Source: Scolanthus callimorphus (Eukaryota > Cnidaria > Anthozoa > Actiniaria > Edwardsiidae). From it: DNA of 64,000 bases. The notes beneath the pieces were generated by a model. It searched no databases. It saw only the letters and a program-made list of their open reading frames with translations, and was not told the DNA's origin. Position 1 is the stretch's first letter. Each line of letters opens with the position of its first letter. The stretch spans positions 8,051,831-8,115,830 of the forward strand of contig CM066914.1 of the NCBI GenBank assembly GCA_033964015.1. Reading direction: 5' to 3'. Positions 1 through 13,500 of this stretch are shown here, one piece after another. The position numbers and the translations under genes were made by a program.

Positions 1-236
1 GCCAAATGATATAATTATGATCATTTTCCGTACAAGATGCAGGTAAAACGCTGGCAAGCCTTATTGTTTGTTTTGCAAATTGGACAGCGGCTGTTTCAAT
101 GAGACATCTCATTTGCATATAGCATACCGCTAGCGTATCGCGTGCTCAAGCGTTTTTTCAAGCACGATTTTCCACTAAACAGAGTTTTCTTCACCAAATC
201 CTCTTCCGTTCAAACAAATTCTTGGCTTTCTCCACG

Positions 237-3200
237 ATGAGTGAGCAGACATGTGCGGAAAGAAGTGTAATGATTGCAGTAGATGGTAGCGACCACGCAA
301 GCAAGGCATTTGAATGTAAGTAACACCTCTAACAATAAAGAAAGTTTTTTTCGTTACTACAGAACCGCGAAGTCACGGGATTTGAAAAAAATCACAGGTT
401 TAACTTTCTGTATTATTTATCTAAGACTTCCTATATTTGCATTTTTCCCTGACGTTGCATTCTGTGTAATGTGGAAAATTGCTATTTTGTAAATGCTTGA
501 ATCATTTCGGAAGGGGACTAACTCGGGACTAACTCAGCTCAGTGACGTCAACGGGGCTTCAAAAATCTAGAGATCGCCTTGAAATAACGAAATTTCCTGA
601 AATTCTCCCTCTCGGGAGAAATATAGTAAATGTATGACAAACGTCTTGAATTTTTTTGGGAGACGAAGTGAAAAATCCCTGAAAAATCTTGAGACTCGCG
701 GCAAAACCGTACACACGCAAGTTAAAACTCGCACACACACCTGACACGGGGTACCAAGGAGGGGTGGGAACATTAAGGTAATTGCCCTGAAATAAAACTT
801 GTCGTAGAATTTTTTTCTTAATTTGTCTATTTACTATTTAGTATATAAGGAATGAAACTATGAAATAAAAAGAGGGGGTGCCCATGCTCGTTTAGAAACT
901 GTGATGGCGCAAACATACCCCATTTTTAGTGCCTGAGGGCTATTTTGTGAAGGAATACATGAAACAAGAAAATTGTGATAAAACGCTCACTAATGAAGCA
1001 ATCCAGTTCGCTTGCAAGTTTAAACAGAACTATTGGATGCTTCACTACCTAGGACGAACATTGGAATGTTTAATGTTCTATGTGTGTTGACGCTACTCTT
1101 GAAAATGTGCAAAAATGTACGCACCGCTCGTGATAATTTGAGAGTCTTTGGTGTCTCATTTTGGGGCTTTTTATGACGATAGCTCAAAAACTTGTCGTGG
1201 AAATTTCTTTAAACTTTTTTTATAACAGGGGAATTATAGTCTTATCAAAATGGTAAAATAAAAAATGGAGGTGCCCAATCTTGTTTTCGCGCAATATCCC
1301 AAAAAACGACTTTTTCTTGGTGTTTCTTGCTCAAATGGGGATATTTAGCTTGCGCACGCGCGCTCGATTGCGTCATTTTTGAACGAATTGATCGCGTGTC
1401 CATGCGCAGAACAGCGTGCGCCGTGCAAAACAGGGGAATAACCTTAAGTAAGCTAATGGCCATTCCATTTTATATCCACATACCCCCTATTGACGAGATG
1501 GCTAAGAATTTGACCCCCCAGAAATGAGTTTTTGACTAGAACCCTCAGAAAATTGCCTCAGAGGCGAGAGACCCCTGAGAAATTTCCGAATTTCTTCCAC
1601 AACGGGCTTCAAAACCTCTCAGAAAATCGATAAACATCGTCAATAGAAGTCAAACCCCTCAGAAATTCTCGTCAACAGGAGCCTAAATACGTCCAAAAAA
1701 GCAAATATTTTCCATTAACACCCCTCAGAAATCAGATTTTAGAACCCCTTGGAAAAACTCGTCAATAGGGGGTATGTGGATAAAAAATGAAATGGCCCTA
1801 ACTAAAGCTTCAACTATGAATTTGGTGCATTTCAAATTAAGTTGAGGATGAAAAGGTTTTACAATGTTACACATCGTTAAGTGCATACCTCATTAATTTT
1901 ATGTTGTCTGGCTGTGAGATTTGGAATAAATTTTACACAAACTGCAAATGAGAGTTCAAACAGTGAAGGAAAGCAAACATTTAGCCTGCTGGTAATAAGT
2001 TTCAAACAAGGAGGTGCCAGCCCCCCGATACCCCCTCACTACCCCTACAGCCTTCAACTCAACACTATTTTTTTTTTCTGAAGCAAAAAAAAATATGATT
2101 TTCTTTAATCCTCTACATAAGACAAAGCTGGAAAATATGTGTTGAAATGCATGCTTCATATCCCATTTACTTGCCCTGGGTGATATGTAAATAATTTCTA
2201 TAACTTGAACATTTATTATTATTCTCTTATTTTTTTTCTCTCTCTGTATCTCTAGGTCATGCACTAAGCAATAAAATAAAAATACCTAAATATTTATCTA
2301 TGAAAAAACCATTTGCAAGAATAATATTTACTTGGTATGTTTTCTTTTCATTTGCAGTTTACATGAAAACTCTGTCGCGTAAAGGTGACAAGGTGATCCT
2401 GTTCCATGCATTTGAATTACCACCGCTGCCTTACTCATCTGGACCCTGTGAGTGTCATACCCTCCAGCCGGCTAAGCCCACAGCTCTCCTATACCATTAT
2501 ACATATACCATCACCACAGGTGTCCCAAGCTCTGTATTGTCATAACACTATACAGAGTTCAAAAGGAAAGGAAAGAGTTTGTATAGGGCTTACTGCTGAC
2601 TCAAAATTGTTTTGGAAATTTTGAATAAATTTTCATTAATTTCTCATTACCTTGCTTTACATGCTATTGTAGTTGTGGTTGTCCTTATTACTTACACCAA
2701 ATATCAGGAATCCCTGTCAACTTCAGATTCCTAAAACTCTGTGTGAGCAATAAGTTTAACCACAACTACAAGCAAGGTAAGTTTTATTTAATTTTGTTCG
2801 AAGTTTCCTACTTATTTTAGAGTGAGTAAAAGTATACATCACAAACTCTCTAATTTCTAATATAAACTCAGTATTTTACAGTGTTGTGACAAATATAGAG
2901 TTACCATCACCTGTAATATCGTAAGGGAGTTTGGAAGTGGCATGCCCATTTTGCATTTTAACGGCCTTTGTAAAAGGGTTCTCATGGGTTGCTTGGTTGT
3001 TTTATCACAGGCTGTCACAAGGAGCTTCTGAAAGCAAACGACGGCCAATTTGATAATGGTACAGAATATCGTTCCAACGATATGTACTTTACCTTTGACT
3101 GTTTCACTCTCATGATTTGGCATGTGCTTCACACTAGCAACCTGAAAGCAATTTTGATCGGAAAAATAATGAGATGTACTTGTAGAGGGGTCAATTAAAC

Positions 3201-4607
3201 ATTGATGTTCAGAACTGCCATATTTGTGTTTCAAAGCAGATATTGTAGCATGAGAAAATAAATATGTAACAGAGGCTGTGTACATGATCCAACAAAATAA
3301 TACTATCATGCTATTTCCAAAATGCTACAGTATTTCCATTTAAATAACCCTCTAATACTGTAATGTAGACCTGCCAATTTTTTTAAATATTTAGGCGAGG
3401 TACTTTTGATTCTGGTGATAAATTTTCAACAGAAGCATGCAAAACAATAGAAAATGACTTTATTTTCCTTGCCTTACTATGTTTTTTAGGCCAGGAAATC
3501 CAGCATTTCAAATTTTAGGCGAGAAAAACCTGTACAATGAAGAAGTTGGCAGATCTAGCAATGTTGACTGAACATGTCAGGGATTCTGTTATTCTGTTAG
3601 TTTCTTGCTGTAAGGCCTGCAAAGTTTGGCTTCTTTGAAGTCTCAGAGTTTTTGGAAGTGATATCTCTCTAAAGCAGAAGGCTAGCAAGTATCTGATTTC
3701 TATTCCAGCTCTTTTTTCCCATTCTTTCTTTTTTTCTAATGGTAGCCCATCCTCATCTCCACATTGTCTTCTCTTTTCCTTCTCAGTTGTGTTTGCATAT
3801 TATGAAGAGTGGAGGGCAATGGTGAAAGAGGAGGAGGACAAACACAAGGCCATGTTGAGAAGTTTTGAGGATATTTGCAAAAGCACTGCGGTATGGTTGA
3901 TAAATGGGCCACTGCTACCATTTGCTAAATTGACCAAGACCATCAGTAGGGCAAAACATATACAGCTGTCTGGCAAACCACCAAAAATATCAGATCTGTT
4001 TCCATGGCAGACTGCTCCCAGCTAATTCTTTAGCAATAGTTTGTTTGAGCAAGGGAAAAGAATGGGCTGTTACCCCCTATCAAAGAACCTGGAATTTCCA
4101 CAGGGATCATTGTGTTTGACCTTGGAATTTCCACAGGGGACATTGCTTTTGACCCTGGGATTTTTTACAGGGCCACAGGGTATTCATTTGCAACTTTGGA
4201 ATTTACACAGGGTCACGACAGAATTTCCTCAGGATTTGATTCAGATTTTTGAAGTTATGCAGGAGCCTGGATTTTACACAGTGGTAGAACAATTTTTTGG
4301 AAGAGCCCAATAGAGCTTCCAAGCTAAGGAACAGTAAAATTCAAGCCTGAATTTGAATCTCATTTTTCAGGGACTTCACTACAAGGCTCTTATGGTTATT
4401 GGCAAGCCAGCTGGCGAAGTCATATGTGAAATGGCTAAGGAGGAGAATGCTGACCTAATAGTCATGGGAACTAGAGGCTTGTCATTGGTCAGGAGGACCA
4501 TATTAGGTAGCGTTAGTGACTATGTCGTGCACCACGCCCATCGACCTGTAGCTGTTATACCATGCCATCACGATACTGACAAACAAGGACACCAACATCA
4601 TGCATAA
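237..4607 (+). CDS. Universal stress protein (USP family), four exons
   Basis: Exons are 237-315, 2358-2447, 3787-3890 and 4371-4607. They total 510 nt and encode 169 residues with no frame break. The start ATG at 237 leads into MSEQTCAERSVMIAVDGS, the usual USP opening with the nucleotide-contacting aspartate. Exon 4 (from about residue 92) carries the hallmark ATP-binding loop G-x2-G-x9-G-S, starting at GTRG near residue 124, followed by VVHHAHRPVAVIP, the last beta strand of the fold. The complete motif places it with the ATP-binding (MJ0577-type) USPs. USPs are small cytosolic alpha/beta proteins thought to act in stress signalling; multicopy USP families are known in cnidarians and plants. 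Introns are large (2.0, 1.3 and 0.5 kb) and hold only repeat-like DNA, including ggaatttcc-type repeats at 4085-4215. The partner or role of this copy cannot be told from sequence. Confidence 0.93.
1456..1797. mobile_element. MITE with long imperfect terminal inverted repeats
   Basis: The left end (1456-1500) reads ATGGCCATTCCATTTTATAT followed by CCACATACCCCCTATTGAC. The right end (1758-1797) is its reverse complement with few mismatches. The interior is built of short cctcagaaat-like repeats and has no coding capacity. It lies in USP intron 1. A related element with the same end pattern lies at 26206-26602. Confidence 0.7.
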
Positions 4608-7543
4608 TGGTATCCGGATTGAAATAGTAATATGAGAAATTATTCCTTTGGAATTACCAAGCGATCCTCAAAAAAAACTAGTTGCCTGCCTTGCATAACA
4701 AAGATAGGACTGGTTTGGTCTCTAGTGAAAGTGAAATTCCAGAAAAAAACTAATTCCTCCACCATTGGAAATTCTAGAGGGAGGGCAGTTTGGCAGCTTT
4801 TTGCAGATCTCCTTTTCTGTAGATTTTTGGCAATAAAATACTTCATGATTCTGGGTAATAAATTTGGGTTTTTGAACGCGTTTTGTGCCTTTTAAGTATA
4901 AAAGGTTAAGGGGTCCAAATGTTATAAAATCTAAATGACTTTTCATAGAAAGAAAGGTGAAAAAACCTCCCATGAAGTGATACATTACCAGTTTGGTAGA
5001 GAAGTCATAGTGTCAAATCATTCATAAATGACGCAAGCTTAAAGCAAGTCAAAAAACTTCACGCCATGATTTGTGCCATATTGGAACACCTGAGTAAAGA
5101 TGGGCGTGGGAGATGCTTATTTTGCATATTTTATTACTTACGTCGAATAATATATATTGTGCAGGCTAAGCTCCACAGAAAACATGTATTATTACTATTA
5201 CTTTGTATTTCTGCTCAGATCATTTTGAATTTAATAAATTGATGGGAAAGATAATATGGTTTAAATCTCATATAAGGATGAACCAAGAAAAGGCTTACTT
5301 TCAAATACTAAAATAAGGTCTAGTTTTAAACCCTCAGTTGATGTTTCTGGGCATGGTGGATGGGCGTCCAAACAGATTGATCCTCAAGTTTTCGTTTTCT
5401 TTTCTTCCCTGCTGATTTAAATAGGGGAAGTTTTTCGGGCCCGAGAATTCTCGGGTGCTCGAGAATCGGGCCCCAGGAACCAAATTTCGGAGGGTTTTTT
5501 TATTCAAAGCTCAAATTTACATGAATTTATTGACGTCTTCAAGTCTTTTTTATAGCGATAGAGTGGAATAGACAACTTGGGAGTCCCTTATTTTGCGATC
5601 GTCCATAATACACTGATAGTTTTCACCGTGTTTAAATAAAGTGTGTATGAAAGCTTTTGGTTTCTTTGCTGTGCGCGCCCTTTTGTTCGCCACGTTGACT
5701 CGGTCCCCGGGTGAGGCGCTGAGCGTGAGTAAAATTGCATTACGGAACTGAAAGCGGTCTAAGAATTAAATATCTTGATCATCTAATGGAAAAACCGCAA
5801 CCTATCTAACATCAAATCTTAAATAACTATCTCTACAACCCAAGAGTAGTGTGATCTATTTCAATATAACACAGCCACCTTTCTCTAGTCTCGAACCTCG
5901 AAGCCGCCCGGATGAGAGTCACGCTCAACCGAGGCGTGACTCACACGTGGCGGGCGCGGGCGATTGCTGCAGGCCGACGGTGCTTGCAGCTTCTTTCGGC
6001 GTTTCTCCCCTTCCCCCGTGGCGCGCTCTCTTGTTTGTACTACGCATAGCGTGCGCAATAAAAAGAATTTGATTTAGGGATCGATATAATAGGGATGTTC
6101 GCAGAAAAGGGGGATAAAGACACTCTAGCATGCGGCGTGCGAGAACGTTGGTCCCGGGCAAAATCATGCACGCGTCGTGCTGATTCATCATACTTGATAA
6201 GAGAAGATTTATTCAGATCAATGCGAATTTACCTTCTGATTTGCTGCAATATAATTGAAAGCATCAATCTGACGAGCAAAAAGCACTCGATCTTGATTAT
6301 ATGAACATGATAAATCTCGCGCTATCAATTAGCAACTACTTTCCTTTCTATTTTGTTTTGTTATGTCAGCCTCGCGTCCCATTCTGAAAAAGAGTAAAAA
6401 AAATAAAATACTTCACTGCTGAATAAAAACGATTTAATCAAGAATAATTGAATACGATTTTCCGTCCTTGTGTTTTACATTCCGTGAAATCGTTATTAAT
6501 TTTATTATCTATGGTAACGGTATTCCCACGTGAATGGTTTCATAAACCCACATGTAAATGAACTTGTGGTCTGAGTTATCGCACTAAGTTAGATTCCAAA
6601 ACTGATACATGAACGTTAAAATTGAGAACTAGAAAGCGCCGCGAAATTGCTAACCAAGTTATAAAATTTTAAACCGAATTATAAAGATGAAAACTTCGAG
6701 GGGGTATGTAAAAATTATTCGTGAAATGTGTCTCCGAGACAACATTTTGGTAACGTTGGAAATTTTAATAACAATGAAAAAAGAATTGGTTTATGTGAGA
6801 GTTTTTAGCTTGATAAAAAACTAAACAAAACTAAAAACATGAGTAAACATTTTACTGTCGTTAATACAGCATGACTGTCACTGGATATGTAAATGAAGGG
6901 AGTTTAAAGAAAGATTGTTTACCTTAAAATTTTAATATTTTATTTTCTATTGGGCAGTCAAAGTTTCCAGCAACACACAGGGTGCAGCGGTACAGCTAAT
7001 TAAACTTTTCCCACTTTCGTACCACGTCAACAGGCGAGTAATTGTGCCTTAATACGGGTTAATACAATACTAGTGCGTTACTCGATACCGAAAAGCCATG
7101 TTTCACCTCAAAGGAGTTCAGCAAAGAGCCAAGACGGATAAGACATCGTCGAGAGCATTATGGTTAAGTGAAATCACGATTTCTATTGTTGCTGCGAAAG
7201 ATTTACGGCTGAATTAACTCGTGGACGAGCTAGAATCGCAGTGAGTAATTCGAGAGAGGGGAAGCCTTCCAGATTCAGCAGTAAATTGCCTGAGAACTTA
7301 TGCGCGTGGAACAATTACACAGTTGGAAGTTTCTAATAAGTACTATAAACCGGCACAAGCGAAACAATATCTTGAGTGATTCAACTTGCCTTTGGAGCCT
7401 CGTAAGTAAAAGGACAAATTTAGCAGACTAAAATGAAAGGAAGTGATCACATTCAAGGATTCAAGTCTACTTCGCAATTTGCTATTAACGGTGAACTATC
7501 ATTTATTTTTTAAAGCTGGTAGGATTAATTGGTTACATTTTAA
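4608..7543. other. Intergenic region between USP and GALNT
   Basis: I see no convincing gene here. A strong hairpin with GGGCCCGAGAATTCTCGGG-type arms sits at 5438-5473. A locally GC-rich patch lies at about 5880-6030. The rest is AT-rich and unremarkable; the short open frames have no recognisable domains. Confidence 0.5.
4832..4837 (+). terminator. Candidate poly(A) signal for the USP gene
   Basis: An AATAAA hexamer lies 225 nt after the USP stop codon, the first good one downstream. This is positional evidence only. Confidence 0.4.
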
Positions 7544-10500
7544 ATGAGAATGAATTTAAAACTAGGTAGGCCTCGTCAAGTGATAGTTGTAGCATTGCTG
7601 ACTTCTATATTTTGGTTTCTATTGAATGTTTTTTTATTATACTCGTATCAAGGCAGCTTTCTTGCATCGGTAAATGATAAAACGAAAGACCCTTATGCTA
7701 ATAAGAAACTTGTATCAGATAACAGGAGATCAACGGTGACACGTGGAACACAAAATGAACATTTTAGTCACAAGCTAGAGAACTCCAAGCAACTAGACTC
7801 AGAAGATGAGTTTTTCGAGAAATTCGTGGATAAAAACACGCCTTTAATACCAGACACACCGGTGCATATTTCCCTTGAGAAATCACAACGAATTATAAAT
7901 CTGAGACCGCATAAGCGAAAACGAACACTGCCGCAAATTGAAGCTGAAAGTATACAAACTGAATTGGTTAGAGTCAAATCGAAGCAGGTAGCGGAAACTG
8001 CGGAGCCGACAACTGTACATGATCCCAATGGGCCGGGGAAAACGGCAATGCAGTGAACATTCAAGCTGGCGAAAAGACAAGGAAACAGAGGGGTATAATA
8101 AGCATGCATTCAACGAGCTGGCAAGTAAAAAGATTTCACTTCACCGCTCGATACCCGATACGCGCGAGCCTGGGTAAGTTGAGACTACGTACTTGTCTAG
8201 TGCTGACTGAGTAGTGACAGTCATTTAGTGTCACTTTTCATTTATCTCTCCACTTCCCTTCTATTCATTTCCTTCCTCTTCTCTAGAATTATATTTATTT
8301 TTCTGCGAACTCACAGTGACGGCCACTTGTAGCCTGAATCAGCCGTCCCTAGGCCACTTGCCGCGAAATGGCTTCTTGTTTTTTTTGTTTTTTTTCGTCT
8401 GTGTGTGGGGGAACTAGAACTAGTGTGGGAGTGCATGGAGAAAACGGACCTCTGGAAATCCAGGATAGAACCAGGGGCTCATAAATACTTATGAGCCCCT
8501 GATAAAACCCGTTGTTTCTTTGAAAAAAAAGCGGCCGCCCTAGATTTATTGGAACAACTATTCTAGAGTTGCATGGAGAACTGAGCGCTATAGTTTGCAG
8601 AAGCGAAATGTTTGAGATTTTTTCTCTTTTCTTTACTTGTCATTGTGTTAGTTCTGCATAGTAAATCTGGCAAATGAATGCCCACTCTCTCAATTTAATT
8701 TATCAGAAGTGACAATTGGGACAAAGATTCATTGTTAAATATATCGTAGTCAAAAGTACTTATACTAATGACGGGAAGTTGCCTACAAATAACACCCCCA
8801 CTTCCTCAATAGCCTTCCTACTTTTTTTCGTTGAGTGCACCCGATTAATAAATCTTTATGACACGGCGCGTTTTGTTAAGAAAAGGACCCCGAAACCAAC
8901 TCTCTCTGTCGAGCAGTCCAATAATCAAATCTTTTGATCTGATATTAAGATTTTTACCGGCTTACTACACTAATACTGGTGCTATTTATTCTTTGGGTGG
9001 CATGATTGCCTTAATTCTCAGGCGTACTTTTCCAGTTGCCATGTAACCATAGTAATGGGTCAGTCCCCAGATTATTTATAGATTAATAGATTTTAGATTT
9101 ACTGCGGTTTTCATAATTCTGCGAACTCTCGCTATTTATTTCCAACCGTAAAACCGCCTTCTGGCTTCCGTCAATCAAACTCCCGAGTCTTTTCGTCGTT
9201 ACCCTAAGCAGTGCTAAAATGGCTTCCTGTCGCGACAGCAACGTTACGTGCTGGCCAATCAAAAAGCACAAAGAGTAACGACGAAAAGACTCGGGAGTTT
9301 GATTGACGGAAGCCAGAAGGCGGTTTGACGGTTGGAAATCGTTAGCGAGAGTTCGCAGAATTATGAAAACCGCAGTAAAGGGGCACGCCAGTATTTTTTC
9401 AGATATATAACTTTCGTATAATTCGAAGTTTTAAAAATTTAATCTGCATTTGTCTCTCCCAACATCACGCGTGCTCTATTTCCATCCATTGGGATGAGTG
9501 AAAGCATGCCCCGGGAATTATGTTATACTTGTTTATCGCTGCTATTTCCAGGTAGCCTTCTTAGTTTGCGTAAAATCTATTTTTGTGATGTTATTATTAG
9601 TAAAGATTGTTGATGATGAAAAAAGAATCCCCTCAAAAATAAAGTTTAATTCTGAGACTATGATCACGACATATTTTTGTTTGGTCTGAGAAATTCGTGC
9701 GTTCTGCTTTTCCGCCCACCTCGGAAAATAATGAAAAATCGAAACACGTGTTTGCACCAATATAGAAAGCCACTCATATTACATTGCGGTATCCTCGCCT
9801 AGGTTTAAAGAAAAACAAGGATTTTAGCTGCTTTCTCGATCATTGTAAATGGGATACATTTTTTAAACGTGGGTTTTCGTAGTGGTGAATTGTTAGCTGG
9901 TTGTTCGAATGCAAGAGAACTTTTACCTTTTTGAAAATGCCCGACCCAGTCTCTCTCTGTCCTCTCTATAAGGAGGTGAGATCTCTTTAAAGCACTAAAA
10001 CCTATGCCAAGAGTCCTGAAATACATATAATCCTGGAATAATCCTGGAATAATTCTGGGTATCCTGTTTTTATTTCTTGGCGAGAAAAGACAAAGGCGTT
10101 TAATACGTAACACATTGATGCTGCTGAGTGTTTTGTTGTTGTTGTGTTTTTCAGTTCTTATACCGAGCCGCAATGAGTACGGTTTCGTTTTGTGAACGCG
10201 AATTATCCCCCGCATTGTTATTTCCAGCCGCAGTGACGTTATATCAAAATTGATATTCGCTCATAAGTTCAAAAAGAAGTGCCCATGGATATAGTACGCG
10301 CGCGCTCAGGCGTTATGTGGAAACTTTTATTTTTAGAACACAGCATGCAATAGCAAAAGTTAATATGTGTAACAATCGGCAAATCTAGCTGCGCGCGACT
10401 ACATAAAATCGTGCTTCTAAAATAAAACTGGAGCCATCAACGCCCTCATAATAACTAGATTGTTACTTCTAGTTATGTACTTTTGCCGCTGTACTGTATA

Positions 10501-13500
10501 CATATAATCAAATGTTCAGCGTTTTTATTTTATCTTATCAGGAGCCCATACGTAGGAGCGTTTCCTCTCTTACCAGGATATAGGTTGAGATTTTTACAGA
10601 GCAGTCTATTTTTAGTAGACTGCTTGCAGCCCCTTGCTCGGAAAACGTCCATAGTAATAAGAGGTTAAAAGTCTTACTTTGCGCGCGCCTAGTACTGTGC
10701 ATTATGCCGGGGTAACGGCACGATAAGCGCGCACCACAGGTCATGTCACGATAAGCGCCCCGGCATAAATGCACAGTACTAGGCGCGCGCAAAGTAAGAC
10801 TTTTACCCTCTTATTACTATGGACGTTCCCCGAGCAAGGGATTGCAAGCAGTCTAATTTTTAGAAACAAAGAGTTATTTGTTTTTCACAACCTAAATTGT
10901 GTCATAGCATACAAAAGCATTCATTAGGCTAGTATTCTTTGCTCTGATTCAATCTTGCTACTATTTCAACGCTTACAGTTTTTTTTTGCGTATGTATTTT
11001 GCCACATAATCAGGGTCTTGATGGGATTAACTGACTAATGACAAACGGGCATAAAAGTTACTGACAAACTTGGATAAGAAATACCGATTAACGACAAAAT
11101 ATATTTAGAGGCTACCGACCTTTTTTGCATATTATTCCAGCCAGCTTTGGACTTTTCAATCAGCGCCTGAGAGTAGACCAGGTGAATTATTCCATTGTGA
11201 CACTTCCCGAGGTTCAAATTACCAGAGATTACTGGATTTCAATAGTTATAACTGACACTCTGGGCATCCTTAGTGATCTTTCAGGGGATTAATGATCGAC
11301 TGTTCAATTAGACAAGATGACGTGTGTGCGCATGCGCAAAAGGACAACTAAAAAAGAAACTCATTCCCGTGTCAATGTAATGCCTACTACTGGAATATGA
11401 GTAAAAACATGCTAAACGGCAACTGTGAAAAACATTTCTGCATTATCGTGAGATAAGCTACTACTATTTAAAAAGACAACGTGTCCCACATGGATCTCTA
11501 ACACACTCTTCAGTCCTATAAATACGTTGGAGATGCATAATAATTAGTTGATTGTTCACTAACGGTACAAGGGGCGTCCTTATATGGTCTGGTGGCCGGG
11601 CGTACTCTCACCCATAGGTATCTAGCTACTGAGCAATTCAACACAAGGATAGCGACTGTCAGGGCCGAAATCTCTGGCGTGGGCGTAAGAACCGTACGGT
11701 CGCCATACGACGCTTCAGCTCTTTGTCTGGAAGTATGGTCCTATTTTTTTTTTCTTTTTCCTGAAGTCAAGTAAAAATGCTGAATTTGCATTGGTGTTAG
11801 GCAGATTTATATTACTTGCACGACTCACAAAAGCAGTTCAAAATTATTACCATCATTTTATAACAAATGGCCTAACCACCGATTACCGACAAAGACCGCA
11901 CATTTTAACCGACTAGGCCAGTTATTGGCTCTCAACTTTATCTGATCGCTCTAAAATTTTGCGGACCTACTGACCAATGCTTCTATTTTGTAATAAATAA
12001 AACGAATTTACGATAGCAATGAGACTTTTCGAGACATTTCGAGACTTAGTAAAACGCATTAGTAAAACGCATCATTTTTTGGTCACCTTAACCGACAAGA
12101 CTCCCCCTCCCCCCATGTCGGTCAAAATGTACAATCAGGAACATTTATCGGCGAGGTTCTCTTCCGGGGGGGGGGGGGGGGGGAGGGGGGACTCCAATAT
12201 TTTTTTTGTCGGGGATGATCGTCGGAAATTTTCTGTTTCATCCCTAGAAAAGATATCAAACACGGCGGGCCATGGCGTGGCTAAAAAAAATTATTACCCT
12301 AAAAGATGAGGTCTTATGTACCAAGTAGGCGCGTAGGACACAGGTAACAGGTGAAAGTTACCCATCAAGAAATTTCCGCGTTTGGTTCTAATTTATCGTC
12401 TTCTCGAATCGAATAATCTCTCTTACTTACACGGTTTTTAGAAGCACCAACATAAGAAAAAACAATCTGGGCACAGTTTCGGCCCTAAAAGATACAAATC
12501 TCCCTAAAATTTATTGAAGATCACGATCACCCCTAAAAGAGACCAAACCCGCGTGATTTTAACCCCTAAAAGATACGACGATCATCCCCGACAAAAAAAA
12601 TATTGGAGTCCCCCCCCCCCGGGCTTCTCTTCCCCATGGGCTTCTGTGATAACATCGGCGCCCACACAATATAGATTCTTAATTAGGCTCAACTCTCTTA
12701 TTGCATAAGCCAGAACATGGAAACCCTTTCAAAAGCCACCAGACAAAGATATCAACTGATCTAAGTAATATTTTGTCTGACAGTTAATAGCACTCCTGCT
12801 GATTTATGATACATATATTAGATAAATGGTAAAGCTGAATTTAACGCGATGCGTGCTAACAAACCATTTTCCACTTATTTCCCGCCCTATTTTGCCGAAA
12901 ATTATGTGCGATTTCCGAGTCTCTGTCGAAACAAGTCGGCACGATCCAGAAAATTCATGCATGGATCGTAAAAATACTTTTATGTTTACAATCCATGTTT
13001 CATACTAGAAGACGAACAAATCGTCTGGACGGCCAAATCGTCTGACGATTTGTTCGTCTAGTGTGAATTTAGGTCGGACTTTGCTCGATTTGTTCATATA
13101 CACGAACATGAAAAATCGTCTTCTAAACGGCCAAACAGACGAACAAATTCAGACGATTTGTTCGTCTGAAAATTTGTTCGTCCTGTTTTCACATCAGACG
13201 ATTTGTTTGTCTTGTGACGATTTGTCCGTCCAGACTTTAAGTGTCAAAACGGCCATTGATAAAGTTGATTGATTGATTGATTGTATTGTGTTGTATCATC
13301 TTAATACCTCACTCTCCACAACAGGACATTCATTCTCTTGATATTCTTTTTCTAAGGTGCTCGTCTCAGACGTACGCTTCAAACCTTCCCACCAGCACTG
13401 TAGTGATTTGTTTCCATAACGAGGCGTGGTCCACGTTACTTCGCACCGTACACAGCGTGATTGACAGGAGCCCCGCCCACCTCCTTCACGAGATTCTTCT

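Noticed and set aside
2857..3309. 150-residue open frame on the minus strand
   Set aside because: It lies in a USP intron, has no domain, and its composition looks like AT-rich non-coding DNA.
8010..8070. Tiny intron in GALNT exon 1 to explain the frame change
   Set aside because: A gt...ag pair of about 50 bp exists, but two one-base losses in homopolymers keep the family-like GPGKNGNAV and [11 protein letters not shown] segments and fit the window-wide pattern.
9805..10215. 136-residue open frame on the minus strand
   Set aside because: It is in a GALNT intron with no recognisable motif or splice context.
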